NCBI GenBank assembly: GCA_036426205.1
Contig: WSYH01001930.1
Location: forward strand, 20,905-84,904
DNA: 64,000 nucleotides
Origin: Ascaphus truei
Lineage: Eukaryota; Chordata; Amphibia; Anura; Ascaphidae
Direction: 5' to 3'
Shown one piece after another: positions 1 through 11,011 of this stretch. A model generated the notes under the pieces. The model did no database searches, had not been told where the DNA came from, and saw only the letters and a list, made by a program, of their open reading frames with translations. How positions within the stretch are numbered: the first letter of the stretch is position 1; the number at the start of each line of letters is the position of its first letter. The translations under genes were made by a program, and so were the position numbers.

Positions 1-676
1 CGCATTCTGTATTTTAATAATATGTGCAGGAGCAGGGGGAGGCCCTGAGCATTAATTTCTGGCTCAGGGAACCCCTGCTCACTGTACAATATTATTAAAA
101 TACACAAATGTGCTTCGTTACGTTAGCAAATAGCCGCTAAGGTAAGGAACGGTGTTTATTTATATATGTTTTTTATCCAGTGTAGGTGCAGAGGGTCTCG
201 GAGCAGAACCGCTGTGGTTTTTAGGTCCGGGACCCCCTGCTCCCCGAGAACAGGCCCCTTTAGGGGGTGCCGTTATCCCTCTGCTTGGTTTACAGGCCAC
301 GGTCACGTGATCGGGACCTTTTAAACGCGAGAGAGAAGAGCACTCATAAAGGGGCCTGTATCCGGGGAGCAGGGGGTCCCCCGACCTGAAACCACCGGTT
401 CAGCTCGGAGACCCCCTGCACATGTACACTATAATAAAAATGTACAGTTACGTAGTTAGGGGTATAGGGGACGGCTTAAAGAAACAGCTCGCAAAGCCCA
501 CATGTGTTTACATGGCATTGCAGTATTGCAGCCAGCGGGAATAAAAATGTTAAATCACAGCCAAAAATAACGCTATATACCCCGGGAGAAAACGACACAA
601 AACCCACATCACCGGGATCTCTGAAATTCGCAGAGCTAGCCAATAAATAAAGTGGTCGCCAGTGTATGGCTCCAAC
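1..676 (+). repeat. Composite repeat, copy 1 (CACTG-type right end)
   Basis: This copy aligns along its whole length with 1559-2258. Near 520-676 it carries the block shared with other copies in the window: GCAGTATTGCAGCCAGCGGG, then a CCCCGGGAGAAAACGAC-like segment, then an end reading GTCGCCAGTG. Reverse-complemented, that end begins CACTGGCGAC, as expected for CACTA/EnSpm-like DNA transposons of animals. No coding capacity is seen. Compared with copy 2 it has many one-base deletions. Family assignment is inference from the end motif. Confidence 0.75.
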
Positions 677-720
677 TTTTAACAACCGTTTGACAATAAA
701 TTTGTGAAAACAGTAGTACC

Positions 721-903
721 CAAGGATTCTTCAGAATTTCTCAAAGCAAAGTGAAGAAAAGAGGGAGGGTCTCGATTTTTAAGTGGAAGCAGAAGGAATT
801 TTCATTGATGCTGACCAGGCAGTGCTCGTGAAAAGTAACGCAGAGCACTGGAAATCTCTGAAGGAAATGGGTAGGCTTATACCACTAGCCGACACGGTTA
901 TCT
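721..903 (+). pseudogene. Degenerate exon fragment, paralogue of 6430-6627
   Basis: This stretch is a decayed copy of 6430-6627, with the same order of words from GATTCTTCAGAATTTCTC onward. The reading frame is broken by several single-base losses. It follows the composite repeat at the same junction as the better copy, so the two were duplicated together with the repeat. The parent gene is not recognised with confidence. Confidence 0.55.
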
Positions 904-906
904 GAG

Positions 907-1242
907 CAGGCTAGCACCGCAGCGGGGGATGCCCCGGCATGCTAGCCGACGCCACTCAGAGTGCCGCGCATCACGATGCCGTCACACGTCCTCGGGTGCC
1001 TGCGCCCCATTGCAGAGCGTCCAGGGATCCACGAGGGAGCCCTGGTGTCCCGCGATGTGGGGGACGGCGGCAGGCCGGGGGGCCGGGGGTGCCCGGCGGC
1101 GGCAGCGGGAGGGAGAGCCGCCCCGATCGGAGGGCGCTCTTCCGCTGCGTCGGGCGTGACCGGCACCCTCCGGCTGAGCGCCAGGGCCAGGTTACGGCTG
1201 CGGCGATAACGGGCAAATGCTCGATAATAGGCCGCAGCAGTA
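907..1242. repeat. GC-rich module, copy 1
   Basis: About 335 bases of very GC-rich DNA starting near GCTAGCACCGCAG and ending near GGCCGCAGCAGTA. It matches 6628-6968. In both places it interrupts the same pseudogene, and its end folds on itself (GGCCG and CGGCC words). Long open frames here are by-products of GC content. Confidence 0.65.
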
Positions 1243-1427
1243 TAGAAGATGGAAGACTTCAAAATGAATTTCCCCAGGCTTATGCACAAATATGGAGGAA
1301 GCTCTCAGGAGGAGATGTAAGTACTGTAAAAACACAGATGAGTTCTGTAATAGAAGCATCAAGGGTTATCGGGTTTGAAAACTGGTTAACAAAGGGGTTG
1401 CAAGACCATCTCTGTCCGAGTCAGGAC
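1243..1427 (+). pseudogene. Coiled-coil exon fragment, paralogue of 6969-7148
   Basis: This encodes a decayed version of the segment that in the 6969-7148 copy reads DFQNEF then EASQEEI. Similarity to the second copy stops near the word GAGTCAG (1427 and 7148), which marks the end of the duplication. Frames are shifted relative to the better copy, so it is non-functional. Confidence 0.5.
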
Positions 1428-1558
1428 CCCCCCGCAAGTCCTAAACTCACACCAAGGGTCAAATACCCCCTTCACCCACCCCTGCTACCCACAATAAAGC
1501 GGGCACGGTGGGTAAACCCCTTCATTGCCCTAGCGGCTATACGCTATGGTAATAAAGC
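1428..1558. repeat. Short repeat fragment, inverted relative of 50290-50420
   Basis: The words CCCGCAAGTCCTA, ACACCAAGGG and CCCTTCACCCACCCC recur, reverse-complemented, in 50340-50420. Both copies lie next to the composite repeat family, so this is probably an internal part of a longer form of that element. No gene is seen. Confidence 0.5.
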
Positions 1559-2258
1559 AGCATTTCTGTATTTTTAATAATATTGTGCAGGAGCAGGGGG
1601 TCCCCTGAGCATTAATTTCTGGCTCAGGGAACCCCCTGCTCACTGTACAATATTATTAAAATACACAAATGCTGCTTCGTTAACGTAGCACATAGCCGCT
1701 AAGGTAAGGAACGAGTGTTTATTTATATATGTTTTTTATTCACAGTGTAGATGTGCAGAGGGTCTCCGGAGCAGAACCGCTGTGGTTTTAGGTCCGGAGA
1801 CCCCCTGCTCCCCGAGATACAGGCCCCTTTAGGGGGTGCCGTTATCCCTCTGCTTGGTTTACAGGCCGCGGTCACGTGATCGGGACCTTTAAACGCAGAG
1901 GGATACCGGCACCTCATAAAGGGGCCTGTATCTCGGGAAGCAGGGGGTCCCCCGACCTGAAACCAACACGGTTCAGCTCCGGAGACCCCCTGCACATGTA
2001 CACTATGAATAAAAATGTACAGTACTGTATGTTAGGGGTTATAGGGGACGGCTTTAAAGATAACAGCTCGCAAATGCCCACATGTGTTTTTACATGGCAT
2101 TGCAGTATTGCAGCCAGCGGGAATAAAATGCTTAAATCACAGCCGCGAAAATAACGCTATATACCCCGGGAGAAAACGACACAAAACCGCACATCACCGG
2201 GATCTTCTGAAATTCGCAGAGCTAGCCAAGTAAGAATAAAGTTGGTCGCCAGTGTATT
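1559..2258 (+). repeat. Composite repeat, copy 2 (best preserved)
   Basis: This is the cleanest of three like-oriented copies (1-676, 1559-2258, 6047-6387) and ends with GTCGCCAGTG near 2248-2257. Inside are several purine/C-run blocks of the type GAGCAGGGGGTCCCC, present in both orientations, so much of the element can fold into hairpins. Flanking DNA after this copy differs from that after copies 1 and 3, so this one sits at a separate insertion or duplication. CACTA-like assignment rests on the end motif. Confidence 0.75.
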
Positions 2259-2281
2259 TAACGCACAGCATACACATCATT

Positions 2282-2522
2282 TTGCGCATGCGCTAAGACT
2301 TAGTCCACACATTCGTGACGTGCGCGCGCAACAGACGTTGTGCTCGCACATTATTATGTATACAGGCACCGTAAAAATCATATCCGTAGTAATGCCAGTA
2401 AAATTACACAATTCTGTATCTGTAGTTTTAGCCTTGCAGTTTAAACATATACATTACTTATGCGTGAATATCCACAATCATATAGAGATGTGTTAAGCGT
2501 TGTCATGCTGAGACATATATAA
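2282..2522 (+). promoter_or_regulatory. Promoter-like block (NRF1-type palindrome, CRE-like site, TATA)
   Basis: TGCGCATGCGCT near 2283-2294 fits the NRF1 consensus, GTGACGTGCGCGCGC near 2315 holds a CRE-like TGACGT, and ACATATATAAATG near 2512-2524 is a good TATA box. It stands about 45 bases before the ATG of a short ORF at 2565. That spacing equals the TATA-to-ATG spacing of the Harbinger transposase gene at 26909/26960. Whether it is active, and whose promoter it is, cannot be told. Confidence 0.35.
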
Positions 2523-2564
2523 ATGTGCCATCTTTGATCATCATGTGTTTGCTGTATTTCACAG

Positions 2565-2669
2565 ATGTCGCGAATGAATACATGGGACCAATGTATGATT
2601 TCAGATGAGCCAATCATTATATTAGATGATTGTGACGACGAGCGAACAACTATTATAATAAATATGTAA
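2565..2669 (+). CDS. Short ORF (34 aa) with a SUMO-interaction-like motif
   Basis: ATG at 2565, TAA at 2667-2669. I do not recognise it. The centre reads EPIIILDDCDDE: four hydrophobic residues followed by an acidic run, the classical layout of a SUMO-interaction motif. A TATA box lies about 45 bases upstream, and ATAATAAATATG overlapping the stop contains a polyadenylation-type AATAAA. The ATG also follows TTGCTGTATTTCACAG, which would serve as a splice acceptor, so it could instead be one exon of a longer gene, or chance. The surrounding 1.9 kb is AT-rich and non-coding. Expression is unproved. Confidence 0.25.
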   Translation: MSRMNTWDQCMISDEPIIILDDCDDERTTIIINM

Positions 2670-4169
2670 CAATGCTTTCAATGATTGGTGCGCAGATTAA
2701 CAATCACTACTTAATGTTATCCTATAGTGCAAATATTTACTATGCACTTAATTAACATAATGATGTTGCTTAGCACTGAAGTTAGAACTTCTATTGTTTT
2801 TTGTTTTTTTTTCTACTAACATTATATGTATTGCCATGTGATATATGTAACCAACATTATCACTCAGCAAACACATTAATCTACTATATATTATAATCTC
2901 ACGTGTGACTTGTCAAAGAATGTTAATGCTACATAACAACTCATAGACATTGTATCTGAACGTACACAATAACAATAGGGAGGTGATAGAAACTGTTTAG
3001 TCGTGTGCATTTTATATTTTCACCTAAGTTGTAGTGCTAACCTAACATGCATGAGCTAATGAATGTTAGTTAAAGATCATGAAACCATGAACATTTGTGA
3101 GTACATTTAATTCATACGAGTAACTATAGTTTAGTGTTATTAGTAAACGTTCAACACATACATAGCTAAGTGAGGCCGATGATAAAAGCAACATTATAAT
3201 GTTTGTTTATATTATTTCACATAGAAATACATGCATCACACAAAAACTACAACACACACACTGTTGCTGAAATGTGTGCGTATGCAAATGTCCACTTCAT
3301 TTATGTTCATATGTTGACATTAGTTATAAAGGATCATGATCATTATGAATAACTAACTGAATGAAATAAAAAATATATTAACAACATTGTCATTGTGTTG
3401 AATGAATTTGGAAAAGTTGAGAATCCAAATAACTATACTTTGGAATGGTGTTAACATTTTGACACATGTTACATGTACGTCAAATCAACACACATCTTTC
3501 ACTAATACATACACATGTGACAATGTAGTAATGTAGTAATGAACATGAAAATGAAGTGAGAGAAGAACTAATCACATAAATTCCAATGTTAATGATGTTT
3601 AAAACATTGGTGTCTTTTCATACAAACATGCATTGAGTGTTAAGTTCGCTCATGTGCATCAATGGATGTTCTCCTCCCATAATCAATAGTTTATCCCCTT
3701 CTCTCCCCTCACCCCTATAGTCCTGGATGTTGTTACATTTGCTAAATTATATGTTATGTAATGTCCCTAATGATTTTAAAACACACTGCACAATAACCAC
3801 CAAGTGTAGCTAAACGCATGTACACAATAGAGAAACGACATGTTTCAATTGTCACATATTTGTCATTACGTTCTGTTTATACATCCTGTAACTATACCTG
3901 TATCGAGGTTTGCACATCGTATGATAGATGTGAATTGAAATACATACCATGAGCAGTCATTGAAGTGATATACCTTGAAAAAGAAAACATGAATGAATAT
4001 AAATCATTGACATGACATGTTAATTAAGGTAAGCAACACACAAAATTGACCATTTTGTGTGTTTTATGAAACAACATCTAGAATTCGTCAAATATGATCT
4101 GAAATACACAATAGTGTACACATCATTGTGACTCACATGTCACACTGCAAAAGAAACATTGTATGTAAC
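2670..4169. other. AT-rich non-coding stretch
   Basis: No long ORF or clear element is visible. The base composition, with frequent ACATGTG and CATTGTGAC words, resembles the non-coding parts of the Harbinger element at 26000-31900. It may be the remains of a related transposon, but I found no inverted ends. Confidence 0.4.
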
Positions 4170-5004
4170 TGTCAGGAATCGGCATTCTCCTCGCTCCCCA
4201 CACAGAGCACTCCCTCCCCGCAGGGAGCCCCTGGACACACAAAACAATCCTGCCTTACCGGCCTCCATGGCTCCTCGCCCCTGCCGCCGTCGCGGGATCA
4301 CTCCCCTCGGCGATTCCTCTGCTCAGCGCGGGGCGCGCCCATGCCCTCCTGCACGCACACCTGCACGCACACCTGCACCATCCACTGGCTCGGATCACAT
4401 GCGTACACGAGTTACGGAGCACGCTCAGTCTGCACACTCTGATTCCCGTCCGCCGGACCTCAGGCTCCGCCCCCGCACACTGCACGGGCATACTCAGGTT
4501 ACTAACAAGACTCACCTGGCCTGTTATGCCTGCACCAATCTGCAGTGTCTCCCTGTAGCTCTTCCTGTCCCGCCTCCGTTCCTAATTGGACCTTCCTGCT
4601 TTGTCTAGCTCCTCTCTGCTCTCAGTCTTTGCTCGACATAGTCTCTGTATGGAAGTACTTCTGGATTCTCTCAGTGTTTTCACAGGTTCTGACGCAGCTC
4701 GTACGACTACCCCCTCTGGCTCTCGATCTCGGCACTCCTTGGACAACACTCACTCTGGTAACCCCTTGAACACGGTTTGGACTACGACCTATCTCCACTC
4801 TCCACTCCCTGACTTCGGCAAGGCATCATTCACTCTATCTCTACAACCGGTACCGGCAAGTATTGTCTACCTTACTACACCTGGCCTGGCAACGCTTCAT
4901 ACCACACTCCGGACACGCTCCCTTTGCTGCGGGTGCGTGTATTATCACTTCCCCCTTCAGCTCAGGGGACGGGTCTGGTCTGCGGGCAGCACCGGCGTAA
5001 CATT
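4170..5004 (+). mobile_element. Ty3/gypsy 5' LTR and leader
   Basis: Starts with TGTCAGGAATCGGC, preceded by GTAAC. The first ~190 bases are nearly the same as those at 23812 onward, where the same start follows a gypsy pol fragment, so this is the start of an LTR. It is CpG- and C-rich with LTR-like promoter content. The exact LTR/leader boundary is not obvious: I see no clear primer-binding site, and the gag ATG follows directly at 5005. Open frames within it are not genes. Confidence 0.7.
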
Positions 5005-5968
5005 ATGTCGAGCGCACAAGACGCAGACCAGACCGAACTTCAACAGTTTCTCTCCAATCTGCTTCAGCAAAACCAGAACATGGCGGATCAAATTGTGGCA
5101 CTTACACGCCAGATCGCAGTACTCTCAGACAGGGTACCGACCGCGACCCTGCCAGATGTAAGCCCCCACTCCGCAAGCGCAGTTAGAAGCTCAGATGTAA
5201 GGATTCCTGCCCCCAAGCCTTATGCAGGTGAACCGCAAGATTATAGGGGTTTCCTAAAAAAGTGTGAGGTGCAGTTTGAAATGGCCCCCCATCTCTACAA
5301 TACTGATCGCAAGAAGGTAGCCTACATTTATAACCTCCTCACTGGCAGCGCCCTAGCTTGGGCTTCCCCTGTATGGGAGCGACGTTCTGACCTTACCCAA
5401 GATTACCCGGCATTTAAAGCCGAGTTTCAACAAGTATTCGATTCTCCCACTCGTCGGGAGATGGCATCTGTTTTTCTCCTCCAGATCACACAGGGACGGC
5501 GAATGGTGACGCAGTATGCTGTGGAATTCCGGACTCTAGCAGCCGAGACTAACTGGGGACAAGGTGCTCTCGTTTCCGTGTTCTGGCAAGGCCTGGCAGA
5601 TCCCATCAAGGATGAAATCTCTCGCCAATCCAGGCCGGATCAATTTGGAGGTCCTCATTGATTTGGCTGTCCGAGTGGATCAACGTATCCAGGTACGCCG
5701 CTCAGAGCGTCAGCGCACTCGCCTCTTAACTTTCAAGTTCCGTTCTCCAGTACTCCCAGCAACACTCCTGCTCCCCCAAGTGCTACCATACCTCTTCGTC
5801 CTGCACTGGAGTTGTCAGAGCCAATGCAATTGGGGGTACAACGCATCCGCACACCGATACGGCAGTTCCGCCACGCCGGGGGATTGTGTTTCTACTGCGG
5901 ATCCATGGAACATCTGGTTCGGGAGTGTCCACTGCGTCCGGGAAACGGGAACACCCAGTGAGTACAGA
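5005..5968 (+). pseudogene. gag: Ty3/gypsy Gag, frameshifted
   Basis: ATG at 5005 opens 218 codons of a retrotransposon Gag. An N-terminal coiled coil (TELQQFLSNLLQQNQ) is followed by the conserved PKPYAGEPQDYRGFLKKC segment, ALAWASPVWE, and the FRTLAAETNWG...FWQGL capsid motif. A frameshift near 5640 breaks it. Beyond, in another frame, VLIDLAVRVDQRI continues the capsid end, and a CCHC zinc knuckle is visible near 5885-5930 (CFYCGSMEHLVREC). The element stops near 5990-6046, where the composite repeat begins, so pro and pol are missing. Gag would form virus-like particles and package the element's RNA. Identification as Metaviridae-type Gag is firm; it is a dead copy. Confidence 0.9.
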
Positions 5969-6046
5969 GGGGCTCTCTCTGGGTGTAATGTCTCCACATC
6001 CCCTTTCTAAGGTGAACTCCCTAAGAAACTTACATTTCCAGTCTCT

Positions 6047-6387
6047 AAAGGGGGCTGTATCTCGGGGAGCAGGGGGTCCCCCGACCTGAAACCAACGCGG
6101 TTCAGCTCCGGAGACCCCCTGCACATCTACACTATAAATAAAAATGTACAGTACTGTATGTTAGGGGTTATAGGGGACGGCTTCAAAGACAACAGCTCAC
6201 AAACGCCCCCATGTGTTTTTACACGGCATTGCAGTATTGCAGCCAGCGGGAATAAAATGCTTAAATCACAGCCATGAAAATAACGCTATATACCCCGGGA
6301 GAAAACGACACAAAACCACACATCACCGGGATCTTCTGAAATTCGCGGAGCTAGCCAAGTAAGGATAAAGTTGGTCGCCAGTGTATG
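6047..6387 (+). repeat. Composite repeat, copy 3 (5'-truncated)
   Basis: This matches 345-676 and 1915-2258, ending in GTCGCCAGTG. As with copy 1, it is followed by TATGGCTCC and the pseudogene. Its left edge cuts off the gypsy gag fragment. It supports a segmental duplication of repeat plus pseudogene rather than two independent insertions. Confidence 0.75.
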
Positions 6388-8570
6388 GCTCCCACTTTTA
6401 AAACCGTCTTGAGCAATAAATGTGAACACAGTACCACTGATTCTTCAGAATTTCTCAAAGCAAAGTGAAAGAAAAAGAAGGGAGGGTCTCCGATTTCAGT
6501 GGAAACTGCAGAAGGAATTTTCATTGATGCTGCCCAGGATCAGTGCTTCGTTGATAAAAGTAACGCAGCACTGGAAATCTCTGAAGGAAATTGGGAGGCT
6601 TAATACACTACCGACACGTTTAATCTGAGCACGGCTAGCACCGCAAGCCGGGGGATGCCCCGGCATGCTAGCCGCACTCCCTCAGCGTGCCGCGCATCAC
6701 CGATGCGCGGTCACACGTCATCGGGTGCCTGCGCCCCCTGCACGCGCGTCCAGGGCTCCCCGAGGGAGCCCTGGTGTCCCGCGATGTGGGGGACGGCGGC
6801 AGGGGGTTCCGGGGGACCCGGCGGACCCGGCAGCGGGAGGGAGAGCGCCCCGATCGGAGGGCGCTCTTCCGCTGCTTCGGCGCGTGCCCGGCACCCTCCG
6901 GCGCGCGCCAGGTTACTGCTGCGGCCGAGAACGGGCAAATGCTCGAATAAACTCGGCCGCAGCAGTATAGAGCTGGAAGACTTCCAAAATGAATTTCACA
7001 GGCTTAGCACAAATCTGGAAGCCTCTCAGGAGGAGATTTGCTACTTACTGTAAACACACAGATGCGTTCTGTAAGAGAGACATTCAAAGGGTTTAATAGT
7101 GGGTTTGAAACTGTTAACCAAGTGTGCAAGACCCTCTCTGTCCGAGTCAGTGAAGGAGATAATAGACTCCATGAATAAGAAGAGGAGAAGAGACTATTGG
7201 TAGAAGACAAGTCAAGGATGCAGTTGGCACTGGAAGAAGCAGAGGGCACCTTGGAAAAGGAAAGAAGTAACTCCCTATGTTAGAACTTTCTAAAATCAGA
7301 GCAGACTCTGAAAGAATAGAAGGATCCTAACTTTTCAGAGATACTACAGAGCCCTCATCAAACGAAGGCTAGAAAGACAGTTTTATCTGTGCAAACTGCA
7401 GCTCTGCAGCTGTCATCATACAGGCTGCATATAGAGTGATGAAAAATCATCAACTTTGTCACCGGAATAAGCATCTTGCATACTTCAGTCAATTTTTAAA
7501 ATGCAACAACAAAGGAGGAAATATGAGTATCTGAAAAAATGTGTGATTGTACTGCAGTCAACTGTTAGTAGAGTTCAGCAACAAAGACACTACAGGAATA
7601 TAAAGACAGCTGCTTGTGTGATTCAGTCCAGATATGCTTGTGTGATTCAGTCCAGATACAGATCCTGCATACTAACCAAGCAAGCTGTGAGTTCTTATAA
7701 GCACATTCACTATGCTGTCTCAGTACTACAGTCTGCTTTCCACAAAATGCTGGAAAGAAGAAGCAGATTACGATGAAGAAGTGAAATTCTGATCAAGTCA
7801 TTCTACTATGCCCATGTGGTCTGAACCAGATTCCTTGCTTTGAAATCCACCGCCATCAATATTCAGTCTGTGACAAGAATGAAGCAGAGATATAACCGCT
7901 ATCGCACAATGAAAAAAGCATCACTGGTTATATAGCAGTGCTTCCGTTTGAATAAATTACTGCAACGTGAAAGAAAGCGATCACAGGATTCAGTGGGAGC
8001 TAGTGAAAACTCTGCCATGGTTGAACTGCTGGAGATCTTTAATGCTGAGCCAGACACAAATGTTTACACCAGCAATAAAGAAGAGATAACCGCACAATGC
8101 CTAGAACGATTCACTGTCAAACCAGTGGAAGTTGCTTTTGAGCGAAAAGTCTTCTGCGGGGTCAAGGACAATACTTGATCCATTGACTCATGTGAAGAGC
8201 CTGATATATCCGTTCCTGATGCCCATGTCCCTGCTGTGACATTAAACGCACCCTCCTAAGATCCCTGCAATGCTGAAGCACCTGATTCTTATGATTATGC
8301 TGACTCGTGTGAAAAGCCTGATGTTCCCATTTCTGATTCCCATGCCCCTGTTATGAAGTTAAATGAAACTCTCTTGAAGTTCCCTGCAACTTATGATGTA
8401 CTTGTTCCTGATGCCCATGTCCCTGTGATAACTTTAGATGCACCCAGTGAAGTTCCCTGCAATGCCTGATGTATCAGATGCTGATGCCTATGCTCCTGTG
8501 AAGAGAATAAGTGCACCTTTTCCCATCAGCACCTGACGTACACATTGAGTCAGCCTTCCATCAAGGTATA
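6388..8570 (+). pseudogene. Decayed retrocopy with coiled coil and ASPM-like IQ motifs
   Basis: No single long frame, but protein-like segments follow one another without splice sites, as in a processed copy. In order: ISVETAEGIFIDA (about 6495); after a GC-rich insertion, DFQNEFHRLSTNLEASQEEI (about 6985) and a charged coiled coil to about 7300; then IQ-type repeats from about 7395 to 7960 (AAVIIQAAYR, CVIQSRYACVIQSRYR, INIQSVTRMKQRYNRY); then an acidic/proline tail with VPDAHVP-like repeats to about 8500. IQ repeats bind calmodulin or light chains; their spacing and wording look most like the spindle protein ASPM. The coiled-coil part does not fit ASPM as I know it, so the parent gene is uncertain. 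Several in-frame stops are present. Confidence 0.55.
6628..6968. repeat. GC-rich module, copy 2
   Basis: A cleaner copy of 907-1242. It begins near GCTAGCACCGCAAGC and ends with CTCGGCCGCAGCAGTA, which pairs with GCTGCGGCCGAG about 30 bases earlier to form a terminal hairpin. It splits the pseudogene between its first protein-like segment and the coiled coil. Type of element unknown. Confidence 0.6.
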
Positions 8571-10400
8571 TGGAAAAAGAAAAATGTGGATGCTAATGAG
8601 TATTATCTACAATATTATGGTGGTTGGATGTATCACAATCTAATATGTACATTTTATACAATTCCGCTGCCTGGGTAAAGGTAAGGGGATCTCAACTCCC
8701 TAAAACATATACAATTACTGAAAAAAAACCCTAGCACAAAAGATCTAAGAAATATTATACCCTTAAATTTAATTAACTGGTAGAATTAAGTGGTAGAAAC
8801 GCATAGGGTTATTGAGAGAGAAACCTGAAACCCTGTGAGGACCTGTAGTTCACCTGCACAGCTTCTTGCGATTCCTGCAGCAAGGACCTGCAACAAGGAA
8901 GTAGGTTTCCTATACCGAGCAGTAATTTAGAGGTATTTGCCGTCAGACCAGCGCATGACCGCTGGGGAGCTGACGGATAAGGCAGAGAACCGGAGGTAAT
9001 ATCGATCCGCACCGGGCAAGTGCGAGGTGAGCGGCAGCAAAGAGCGGTGTGCATGGGAGAAGGAGCATCTCCCTGGATGGTTCCGCTTGAGGAAAAACCA
9101 AAGAGATTGTTTTGCAACTCTGCGGAGCATCAGATAAAGGCATTAGTGCAGCACCGGGAATATACGAGGACCGGGAGTCAACTTCAGTCCATGCAGCAGA
9201 ACCCCGGGGGCAAAACTACCCACACACTTGCCTGTAAATACACACAGATAACATCAGATGCAGCCTGAAGCAACAAGTACAAAATTCATCTTTATTTATG
9301 AAGACAAACACCATATTATATACACAAGCTCATTGGAAACAGCACAATATCTCAACATTATGGAGTAAATTTGTGTTGCTGTACAAACATCCCTACAGGG
9401 TGGAAATCCAACTAGCTTGGACTGTGTTTGTCTATTCCTCTATAATCAGGGAAGAGGGTATAACAAATCCCTATTAGAGACAAGGTGGAGATATTCATTT
9501 TTCTTGGTCTTTTAACCTGGGCCAAAGTGCCTGTACATCAAGCAAAATCAATTGCAGTGAAAATTTTGATTGGGAATATATCCTTGAATGTTAATACATT
9601 GCATCAATCAATTAGATTGTGAACAATTGTTTGCTTTGATCAATATGCACGTTTAATTATATGCTGATTATATTTAGGGTTTATGGTTCAAGCTTGAACA
9701 AGGTTTAAGGTATACTAAACTTATAGTTTGGTATTTGTTGTTAATATTAATTGTACATGTAACGGTGTTTCTCCTATCCAATCTCATATTGGCCCTAACC
9801 TGTGGAAACTGACCCATGTTACATGTGGTGTAGTGTGGTGCACCTGCTGGCTTACAGGACTCCTGAGTCTCCTACGATGTTAAGGGGGATATCATCAGGA
9901 CTGGCTCTCCAGGTATAGCTGAGTCATACTCACTCTTGGTACAGCACCTCCATCTCTTCCAGACCCCCAGTCTGAAAGATAACCTCTATGTGCATCTTCT
10001 CCCCGAATGACTCCAAGCTCAGGCAAGAAGAGTTCTTTGGCAACAGCATACTTTATTGCATCAAGATATGGCAGACTGCCCATCCTGCAGCCGGTTGTAT
10101 TAGCCATTCATGATAATAGGTTGCCAACCCAAAGGAAGTCCCTGACATTACACTCCTAGGCAAGGGCACTGAAAGCAGGTCTAGCTCTTCCCTTGCTCCC
10201 TGATGGAGTCAGAGGAATAGTCTCCCACACCGCTCCTGTGAGGGAGGGCCACAAAGCCTGCCAGATCCCTGGCAGTTTGCTGGGACAGACTAGCCTCACT
10301 CATAGGTGGTGGGGCACAACTGATAAATACAGGAAGTGCTGTGCACTAAATTGCTCCAATAGGCACCACCCCATAGTCACTGTAACTGGACACAGAGCCT
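8571..10400. other. Unclassified repeat-like DNA, no gene seen
   Basis: 8800-9250 is GC-balanced and looks like an untranslated leader or LTR piece. 9280-9800 is AT-rich. 9840-10110 read on the minus strand gives a 70-codon open frame (ATG at 10107) with no family resemblance. TGTAACATGGG words near 9775-9830 recall LTR ends, but no target duplication was found. No support for a functional gene. Confidence 0.35.
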
Positions 10401-10861
10401 GATGACACAATATTCACCTCCTGAAATACACATTCAAACAACTTGAATGTCTGTTTCAAACAACTTGAAGAGACATCTGTGCACAAAAATTGGTACACCT
10501 TTACATTTTGGGGAAATATGCTAATCGGATATGCAAATGACTCCTATTGGCATATTCCCCAGGTATTTCACGGGTGCTCATTTTTTGTGTACAGGTCTCT
10601 CCACATCTCTATATCTCTCACTCTCAACTCATATTTCTGGTTCTGGTAAATCGAATATTTAAAAAAAAAAAAGAAACGCAAATATTTTTTTTTCTGTGAG
10701 TTAAACAACGTCCAATAGGGTCCTCATTAGCATATGGCTAACAGCTTTAAATACAAACGTTGGAGGGAAAAAAATGTGGGTAGCCAACACAAATATACAG
10801 AAAAGGTAGAAAAATAGAATTTACAAATAGGAGATACAAAGTAGAGGTCTACTCACATACG

Positions 10862-11011
10862 TGTTAATGCAATGTCTTCCATTTATTGCATGAACAGTGG
10901 AGTGTGTAAACTTTCCCATACAGAATTTTCATCAATTATTGGGTCCGTATTTGATCTGAAACGTTACCCTCTCCACTGCTCCTTCAATAAATGGAAGACA
11001 TGCATTAATAC
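10862..11011. repeat. Short inverted repeat around 'AATGTCTTCCATTTATT'
   Basis: The left arm near 10864-10906 (TTAATGCAATGTCTTCCATTTATTG, shown in part) is the reverse complement of 10968-11010 (AATAAATGGAAGACATGCATTAA in part). Arms are roughly 40 bases with a ~65-base loop. It looks like a small foldback or the two ends of a MITE. The surrounding 10401-11540 otherwise holds no recognisable gene. Confidence 0.5.

Noticed and set aside
929..1577. Overlapping open frames of up to 212 codons on both strands
   Set aside because: They lie in the GC-rich module with CpG-driven lack of stops, differ in frame from the paralogous copy, and show no domain.
4128..5161. Several plus-strand frames of 75-190 codons
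   Set aside because: They lie within the gypsy LTR and leader upstream of the real gag ATG, and the homologous LTR at 23812 does not conserve them as proteins.
9895..10107. 70-codon minus-strand frame
   Set aside because: No domain, no related copy in the window, and it lies in repeat-like DNA.
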